Below are positions 59,391 to 64,000 of a DNA stretch of 64,000 nucleotides, one piece after another. A model generated the notes under the pieces. That model saw nothing but the letters and a program-made list of their open reading frames with translations. It had not been told where the DNA came from and made no database searches. The stretch lies in the NCBI GenBank assembly GCA_002344785.1, contig DDUL01000004.1:1-64000 (forward strand), given 5' to 3'. Every line of letters begins with the position of its first letter. Positions within the stretch are counted from its first letter, which is position 1. The translations under genes and the position numbers were made by a program. The stretch comes from Bdellovibrionaceae bacterium UBA2339 (lineage in GTDB: Bacteria; Bdellovibrionota; Bdellovibrionia; Bdellovibrionales; JAMPXM01).

Positions 59391-60431
59391 TCAAGGCTTA
59401 CGCGAGCTTGAGCGAGCAAAGATCAACACGACCGGATCTTGAGCGCCGCTGACCAGCACCCAACCACTTTGGTCCATGGCCTCGCGATCAATTTCAAGGA
59501 CATTTTGCTGAGGTGGAAGCGATGCCGGCGTGCGATCGCTTCGATGTTTGGCTGAGCTCATGACGACTTCGACTTGCTTCGCGTCCGGTGCATAAGCGTA
59601 GAGCGCAACTTCGATTCGGCCTTGGCCGTTGAGGCTGAGGCTGAAGTTCTCAGGGACGCTGGCCTCGGCGCTGGTCGCTGCCGAAAGACTCTCCGAGTGC
59701 ACGCTCAAAACGCGCAGACCCTGTCGTTGAGTGCGGAGGATTTTTTCGAGCCCCGGCACGCGATGAAATCCAGGAGCTGAGATTCCGACACTGGCCAGCC
59801 ATTCAGGCGGAGCTTGGGCCGCAACGAGATGGAGTTGCAATGGATCGGCCGAGCTCGCTGCGGCTGCAACCGGCGGCTCAGTTGTCGCCGTCGCTCGCGA
59901 TTTGGCCTTTGTGGGTTGCGCAGCGAGCGTCGGATCTGCGGGCAGCGCAGCGGAATTGAAGTTTTGCGGGCGAGGCGCCTCGGCTCCCAAGGAGGACTGA
60001 GACTCGCTGTTGCCCGTGCTGGCGGCGCTGATTCTCTCACGACGCTCTTCAGTTTTTCGAAGGGCTTGCGCCGATCCATCGCCTTCAGCTTTCAGTAGTT
60101 TTGCGCGTTGTGTGGCGTTTCGGAAAATCGATGAGTCAGCTTCCGAGTTCGCCGAGTTCTTTGCGGAGTCTGCGCTGAGCCCAAGCCAGGCACCTGTACC
60201 GACAACCGCCGCGGCACCAACCCATACCATTGGGTTTTGCCACCAAGCTCGTTTGTTTGTGCCTGATTTGCGAAGGCTCTTACCGCAGCTTGCGCAAAAT
60301 AAATCTTCGGGCTGCAGGAAACCGCAGGCGGGGCAATTCACCTGACGTGTGGGATCCAGCTGGGCCTCTTGTGCCGAGGGCTCTGAGGTCGATCGAGAAG
60401 TGTCGCGTTCGGAATTCTGTTCGTCAGCCAT
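59391..60431 (-). CDS. Zinc-ribbon single-pass membrane protein, unknown function
   Basis: A 346-residue protein. The N-terminus has a zinc ribbon (CPACG at 33-37 and CASCG at 46-50), then one transmembrane helix (68-86), an Ala/Thr/Ser-rich linker and a C-terminal domain of about 150 residues with alternating beta-like segments (QGRIEVALYAYAPDAKQVEVVM; NVLEIDREAMDQSGWVLVSG). The layout, zinc ribbon inside and folded domain outside, recalls zinc-ribbon sensor or YvrJ/TcaA-like proteins, but no family is certain. ATG 60431 has AAGGAG upstream. Confidence 0.7.
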   Translation of the reverse strand: MADEQNSERDTSRSTSEPSAQEAQLDPTRQVNCPACGFLQPEDLFCASCGKSLRKSGTNKRAWWQNPMVWVGAAAVVGTGAWLGLSADSAKNSANSEADSSIFRNATQRAKLLKAEGDGSAQALRKTEERRERISAASTGNSESQSSLGAEAPRPQNFNSAALPADPTLAAQPTKAKSRATATTEPPVAAAASSADPLQLHLVAAQAPPEWLASVGISAPGFHRVPGLEKILRTQRQGLRVLSVHSESLSAATSAEASVPENFSLSLNGQGRIEVALYAYAPDAKQVEVVMSSAKHRSDRTPASLPPQQNVLEIDREAMDQSGWVLVSGAQDPVVLIFARSSSRKP

Positions 60432-60481
60432 TCGTCACTTCTCCTTTCTCGTCATCGAAACCGACCTCAGGCCGCTGATGA

Positions 60482-60513
60482 GCTAGGCTCCGGTTGAGCT
60501 AGACTACGGTTGA
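60482..60513. repeat. 16-bp imperfect tandem duplication
   Basis: GCTAGGCTCCGGTTGA is followed at once by GCTAGACTACGGTTGA, two mismatches in sixteen. It lies between the zinc-ribbon gene start and the promoter-like pair. Confidence 0.8.
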
Positions 60514-60799
60514 GGGAGGCTGGCTCTAAGGGCTTGAAAACTCTCAGCTCTTTTTATGCTAGCACAGAAGTTGAGCAGGCCCAAACCGCTTTTTTCGTGG
60601 AATGTGGTCTGGAGTCGTCTCTCAAGAGCGAACTCAAATTAAATCGTGATCGAGATCGCGCCTCATCGGCATTTCACACTTCGGATCTAGCAGTGAAGTC
60701 GCGAGAGCTAAAATTTTGCAGCCTCAGATTTTGCAATCTCAAGTGAGGCCCGTTGAAACCTGACCCCGAGAGCCTGATCCCGAGATCCAACAATGCACG

Positions 60800-60830
60800 C
60801 GGCACCTCGGCTAAAGTCGAGGTTGTGCCG
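60800..60830. other. Bulged 12-bp hairpin in the rsmH upstream region
   Basis: CGGCA-CCTCGGC (60800-60811) pairs with GTCGAGG (60816-60822) and TGCCG (60826-60830), leaving a three-base bulge and a TAAA loop. No T-tract follows. It may be part of a leader or small RNA. Confidence 0.5.
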
Positions 60831-61133
60831 AATCGTTCATCGAGCTTGCGAAGATGACCTGAGCTGGCTCGTGAGCAGATCGCTAAAAGTCACAATCCCG
60901 AGTCGCAAAATGAATTGTGCGAAACAAATGGCAAGTTTGCTGAGTCGCTCTCGAAGAATATGACTTTCGCGCCTGTTTCTTCAGCAATGGAGGCGATCGA
61001 GGTGGGCGTGGCGGAAGGACCCCGAAGTGCATCCGTGGTCATGCGGTCGACTCAGCCTTTTGAGCGCCGAAGATGACGGCGAATTCCATGTGGAACTGGC
61101 CTTTCTCCGCGTGAAACAAAGTCGCAAACTAAA

Positions 61134-62354
61134 ATGGTCCGATGGACTTTGGGCGAGAAGGTTTCGCAATTGCGAAAAGTTGCGAAAGCTAAGGCCCAGA
61201 GACTGTGGCCTGTGCCTCGGCACGCACAGGAACTCAACGAGGTGAGGACTTTGGCAGATTCGTCCAACCGATCGACAAACACTACGAATTCGGGCAAATC
61301 GAATTCGAGTTCTTCGCCAGAAGCGGCGAATGCGCCAGTTCATGTGCCGGTGATGTTGCAAGAGATTCTCGAGCAAGCGCAAGCCGTGCGCGAAGATCTG
61401 CAGAGACCTTTGCAATGGGCGTTTGATGGAACTTTCGGGCGCGGCGGGCACGCGCGCGCAATCTTGGAGCGACACACGGATCTGCGATTGATCGCGTGTG
61501 ATTTGGATCCGGCAGCTCATGCTTCAGCGGAGACCAACTTCGCCAAAGAGATTCGCGAGCGTCGACTTGTTCTGCATTCATCGAACTTCGCGAATCTGCC
61601 GAATTTGGTCGAATTGGCCCGAAATGAGTTTGCCGAAAAGTTCACGGGTTTTGATTTCATGATGGTGGACCTCGGAGTTTCAAGTCCGCAGCTCGACGAG
61701 GCCGAGCGAGGTTTTTCCTTTTACCAAGATGGTCCTCTCGACATGCGAATGGATCCGCAGGCGGCGCGAAGAACTGCAGCCGATCTGGTGAACGAATTGA
61801 GTGAGGAAGAACTTGTTGAGCTGTTCAGTGAATTGGGAGAAGTGCAGCGCCCGTACAAAGTGGCGCGCGCCATTGTTCATGAACGCAAGTCGCGACGCAT
61901 TGAACGAACTCTGCAATTGGCACAGCTGATCGAACGCGTCGATGGCTGGCACAAGAAGGGCCATCATCCGGCAACGCTTTACTTCATGGGATTGCGGTTG
62001 GCGGTAAATGGCGAATTGAAAGCCATCGAGGATTTTCTGCCAGAAGCCATTGCCAGCTTAAGTCCAAAAGGTCGCCTAGCGGTGATCAGCTTTCATTCGC
62101 TGGAAGATCGCATCGTGAAGCAATGCTTTCGAAAGCTCGAAGACGCGGAAGAGGCCTGCGGCGAAAATGTGCGTCGCAAGGCGACGGTGCCGAGTGATCT
62201 CGAACAAAAACAAAATCCTCGATCGCGAAGCGCGAAGCTTCGGTGTTTTCGGAGATTTGCCGCCGGGGAGCGCCGTAGTCGAGGCAATAAGTACGCGCAT
62301 TTGGCTCCGCAGCGCTCGCGAGATGATCAGGATGATCGAGGTGACGAAGAATGA
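61134..62354 (+). CDS. rsmH: 16S rRNA (cytosine(1402)-N(4))-methyltransferase
   Basis: Methylates N4 of C1402 in 16S rRNA and opens the division/cell-wall cluster. Motifs: HVPVMLQEILE, FDGTFGRGGHA (SAM loop, residues about 98-107), DLDPAAHA, MVDLGVSSPQLDEAERGFSF, GPLDMRMD and ISFHSLEDRIVKQCFR. From ATG 61134 there are 69 residues, Ser/Asn-rich in part, before the first conserved motif, far more than usual; GTG 61242 with AGGAA nine bases upstream would remove 36 of them. It overlaps ftsL by ATGA. Confidence 0.94.
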   Translation: MVRWTLGEKVSQLRKVAKAKAQRLWPVPRHAQELNEVRTLADSSNRSTNTTNSGKSNSSSSPEAANAPVHVPVMLQEILEQAQAVREDLQRPLQWAFDGTFGRGGHARAILERHTDLRLIACDLDPAAHASAETNFAKEIRERRLVLHSSNFANLPNLVELARNEFAEKFTGFDFMMVDLGVSSPQLDEAERGFSFYQDGPLDMRMDPQAARRTAADLVNELSEEELVELFSELGEVQRPYKVARAIVHERKSRRIERTLQLAQLIERVDGWHKKGHHPATLYFMGLRLAVNGELKAIEDFLPEAIASLSPKGRLAVISFHSLEDRIVKQCFRKLEDAEEACGENVRRKATVPSDLEQKQNPRSRSAKLRCFRRFAAGERRSRGNKYAHLAPQRSRDDQDDRGDEE

Positions 62355-62779
62355 GTCGCAAAGTGATTCGGCAAGTGGAACGCAATCGTGAACTTGATGC
62401 TTTGACCTTTGACCCCGCGCAAATCGACAAGTCGTCGGTTGCGGTGAACTGGTCAGCTCGAAGTGAGGCGCCGAGAACTTGGCGGCGACTTCGCTTTGCG
62501 GATCTAGCTCCGTTTTTATCATTAGCGGTGATCACATCCGGCTTATTCGCGATGGCGCTCGCGAAGATGGAAGTTCGACGCTTAGGCTATGCGATCGTGC
62601 ATCTGGCGAAGGATGAAAGACGATGGCGTGATGAAGAGCGCGGTCTGAATCTGGCCTTGGCCAAAGCGATGGGACCGGAGCGCCTTGAAGCTATGGCGGG
62701 GAGCAAGCTCACGTTGCGACGCCCTCAGCAAGGTGAAGTCATTCAGATGACGGAAAATGGGGTGGCCCTTGAGCAATAG
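62351..62779 (+). CDS. ftsL: FtsL-like cell division protein
   Basis: A 142-residue bitopic protein: basic cytoplasmic N-terminus, one helix (about 51-70), then a short periplasmic helical segment (MEVRRLGYAIVHLAKDERRWRDEERGLNLALAKAMGPERLE) of leucine-zipper type, as in FtsL. Sequence conservation in FtsL is low, so placement between rsmH and ftsI decides the call. It would form the FtsQLB complex that activates FtsWI at the septum. Overlaps the rsmH stop (62351-62354). Confidence 0.82.
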   Translation: MSRKVIRQVERNRELDALTFDPAQIDKSSVAVNWSARSEAPRTWRRLRFADLAPFLSLAVITSGLFAMALAKMEVRRLGYAIVHLAKDERRWRDEERGLNLALAKAMGPERLEAMAGSKLTLRRPQQGEVIQMTENGVALEQ

Positions 62780-62821
62780 TTTCGGATTGCCAAAGCTGCT
62801 TGGTGCAGAAGGTGTGTGGCT

Positions 62822-64000
62822 ATGACGGAAGGTTTCCAGCACCGCACCCGATTGCTCGCTGTCGTTATGGGGTTCGCTGCGCTTTGGTCGTTGCTGTTGT
62901 TGCGTGCGGCTTGGATTCAATTGACCCCGAATGAACGTCTCGAAGCACTCAAGCGACGACAATATGAAACGAGCGTCAGTCTCAGCGCCCGCCGTGGCGA
63001 CATCGTTGATCGAGCGGGTCGTGAGTTGGCCGCCTCAACGGGCGCATGGTCGATCTTCGCCGACCCATCAGTGATCGAAGCGCCTCGCCGAACGGCCCGG
63101 CAACTGGGTGCCGCACTGAAAATGTCTCCCAAAGAAATGAACGCGTTGGTGAAGAAACTCACGTCGAATCCAAGGCGCCCCAAACGATTCCTGTGGATTG
63201 AACGACAAATCGATCGCGAAAGTATGGAAAAGATTTCGGCTCTCAAGCTTCGCGGCGTCGGCGTGGTCGAAGAGCCGAAACGCATGTATCCCAATCAACG
63301 TTTGCTCGCGCAGGTCTTGGGCTTTGTCGGACGCGAGGGTCACGGACTTGAAGGCATCGAGATGAAATACAACGACGCCCTCGAGGCCACGCAAAAGAAA
63401 CTGGCACTTCAGCGCGATGCCCGAGGTCGCCCGCTGGTGGTCAACGGACAAGTCTTTGCGCAAGCGCCGGATGGCGCAACACTTCGCCTGACGATTGACC
63501 GCGATTTGCAGTATGTCGTCGAGTCGGAAATCGCTCGCGCCATGCAATTGCACGAGGCCGAAGCTGGAGTCGGCGTGGTGTTGGACGCAAGGACCAGCGA
63601 GATCCTCGCTCTCGCAAGTTTGCCGACTTTCGACCCCAACTCAGCGGCTAAGGCGAGCGCCCATCTCCGTCGCAATCGTGCGGTCACTGATTTGTTTGAA
63701 CCAGGCTCAACGATGAAGACGTTTCTGGTTGCCGGCGCGATTGAGGCGGGACTTGTGGATCCCAACAGCAAAGTCGATGGCGAAAACGGCCAGATCCGCG
63801 TTGGCGATCGCGTGATTCGCGAGGCCGACGCTCAACACAAGTGGGGCGTGATCTCTGTAGCGGATGCGTTGGCCTACTCGAGCAATGTGATCTCGGCCAA
63901 GTTGGCCTTGCGACTCGGCGATGCCAAGCTTCGCGATATCATGATGAAGTTTGGATTTGCCGAGCGCTCCGGCGTGGATCTGCCCGGCGAAGCCCGCGGC
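62822..64000 (+). CDS. ftsI: Penicillin-binding protein FtsI (3' end outside window)
   Basis: 393 residues are visible. A short cytoplasmic tail and one helix (about 13-30) are followed by the PBP dimerisation domain (SARRGDIVDRAGRELA, where class B PBPs carry R-G-x-I-x-D-R) and the start of the transpeptidase domain: STMK with catalytic Ser296 and Lys299, and the SxN motif SSN at 353-355. The KTG motif lies beyond the window. It cross-links septal peptidoglycan. Its place after rsmH and ftsL fits FtsI rather than an elongation PBP2. The frame is open to the last base. Confidence 0.93.
   Translation, partial: MTEGFQHRTRLLAVVMGFAALWSLLLLRAAWIQLTPNERLEALKRRQYETSVSLSARRGDIVDRAGRELAASTGAWSIFADPSVIEAPRRTARQLGAALKMSPKEMNALVKKLTSNPRRPKRFLWIERQIDRESMEKISALKLRGVGVVEEPKRMYPNQRLLAQVLGFVGREGHGLEGIEMKYNDALEATQKKLALQRDARGRPLVVNGQVFAQAPDGATLRLTIDRDLQYVVESEIARAMQLHEAEAGVGVVLDARTSEILALASLPTFDPNSAAKASAHLRRNRAVTDLFEPGSTMKTFLVAGAIEAGLVDPNSKVDGENGQIRVGDRVIREADAQHKWGVISVADALAYSSNVISAKLALRLGDAKLRDIMMKFGFAERSGVDLPGEARG

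Larger units (their letters stand above)
60432..61133. other. About 700 bases without a convincing gene before rsmH
   Basis: Holds a 16-bp tandem duplication at 60482-60513 (GCTAGGCTCCGGTTGA, then GCTAGACTACGGTTGA), a promoter-like pair TTGAAA (60534-60539) and TATGCT (60555-60560) with a short 15-base spacer, and a bulged hairpin at 60800-60830. No MraZ-type gene is visible, although mraZ often precedes rsmH. A 78-codon plus-strand frame at 60510-60746 shows no recognisable motif. Confidence 0.55.

Noticed and set aside
60510..60746. 78-codon plus-strand frame in the rsmH upstream gap
   Set aside because: Unusual composition, no motif, and its start lies in the 16-bp duplication.
1..64000. 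CRISPR arrays, insertion sequences, prophage, rRNA
   Set aside because: No regularly spaced repeats with unique spacers, no transposase or integrase, no phage structural genes and no rRNA signatures were seen; the repeats present are short tandem arrays.

Overview
This 64 kb window looks like chromosomal DNA of a GC-rich, motile Gram-negative bacterium. Outer-membrane and LPS functions (Mla lipid transport, dTDP-rhamnose, O-antigen ligase and flippase) sit next to a large flagellar block, a dcw (division/cell wall) start and several PilZ (c-di-GMP) proteins. The order flgB-flgC-fliE-fliF-fliG-fliH-fliI-fliJ-(MotE-like)-fliK-flgD-(flagellar operon protein)-flgE, preceded by a TPR protein and a sigma-54 activator, recalls Bdellovibrionota/deltaproteobacterial flagellar clusters. 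That placement is inference; no rRNA or tRNA is present to test it. I saw no phage, insertion sequence or CRISPR array.

Layout. 1-241: end of an HNH endonuclease gene, converging on a polytopic membrane protein gene. 2003-3907: methylthioadenosine salvage (mtnA, mtnP). 3928-16032: surface polysaccharide locus with a GT2-methyltransferase fusion, a Wzx-like flippase, three more GT2 enzymes, rfbBADC, a GT-C-type protein and an O-antigen ligase. trmFO lies upstream of the ligase in the same overlapping minus-strand unit. 17594-19284: a DciA-like protein, a YfiM-like protein and an exported beta-rich protein. 19314-22286: lipoprotein-mlaE-mlaF-mlaD operon. 22934-40592: TPR/AMIN-like protein, sigma-54 activator and the flagellar operon, closed by a strong terminator-like hairpin. 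40808-42019: Tat-exported beta-propeller-like protein. 42098-46985: branched-chain amino-acid ABC transporter livK and livHMGF. 47153-48187: pfkA. 48398-56936: PilZ protein, unknown exported protein, HU, YacG, lipoprotein, a subtilisin-like protease carrying a transmembrane segment and a PilZ domain, and a duplicated receiver/PilZ protein. 57149-59325: amidotransferase, hpt and a UPRTase-like gene. 59391-60431: zinc-ribbon membrane protein. 61134-64000: rsmH-ftsL-ftsI, the last cut by the window end.

How it fits together. Motility and c-di-GMP signalling dominate the second half. Two genes with PilZ domains (48398 and 52673) each have the same 10-base box, GCCGATAAAG, just upstream. Its first eight bases match the flagellar sigma-28 -10 consensus, so both may belong to the late flagellar regulon. 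The most unusual protein is the protease at 52673-54631: signal peptide, inhibitor-like propeptide, complete subtilase triad, one transmembrane helix and a C-terminal PilZ domain. It could be an envelope protease controlled from the cytoplasm by c-di-GMP. The window is also rich in short tandem repeats of 11, 12, 13, 15 and 16 bp, several in leaders of housekeeping genes (HU, hpt), and in perfect inverted repeats in intergenic DNA.
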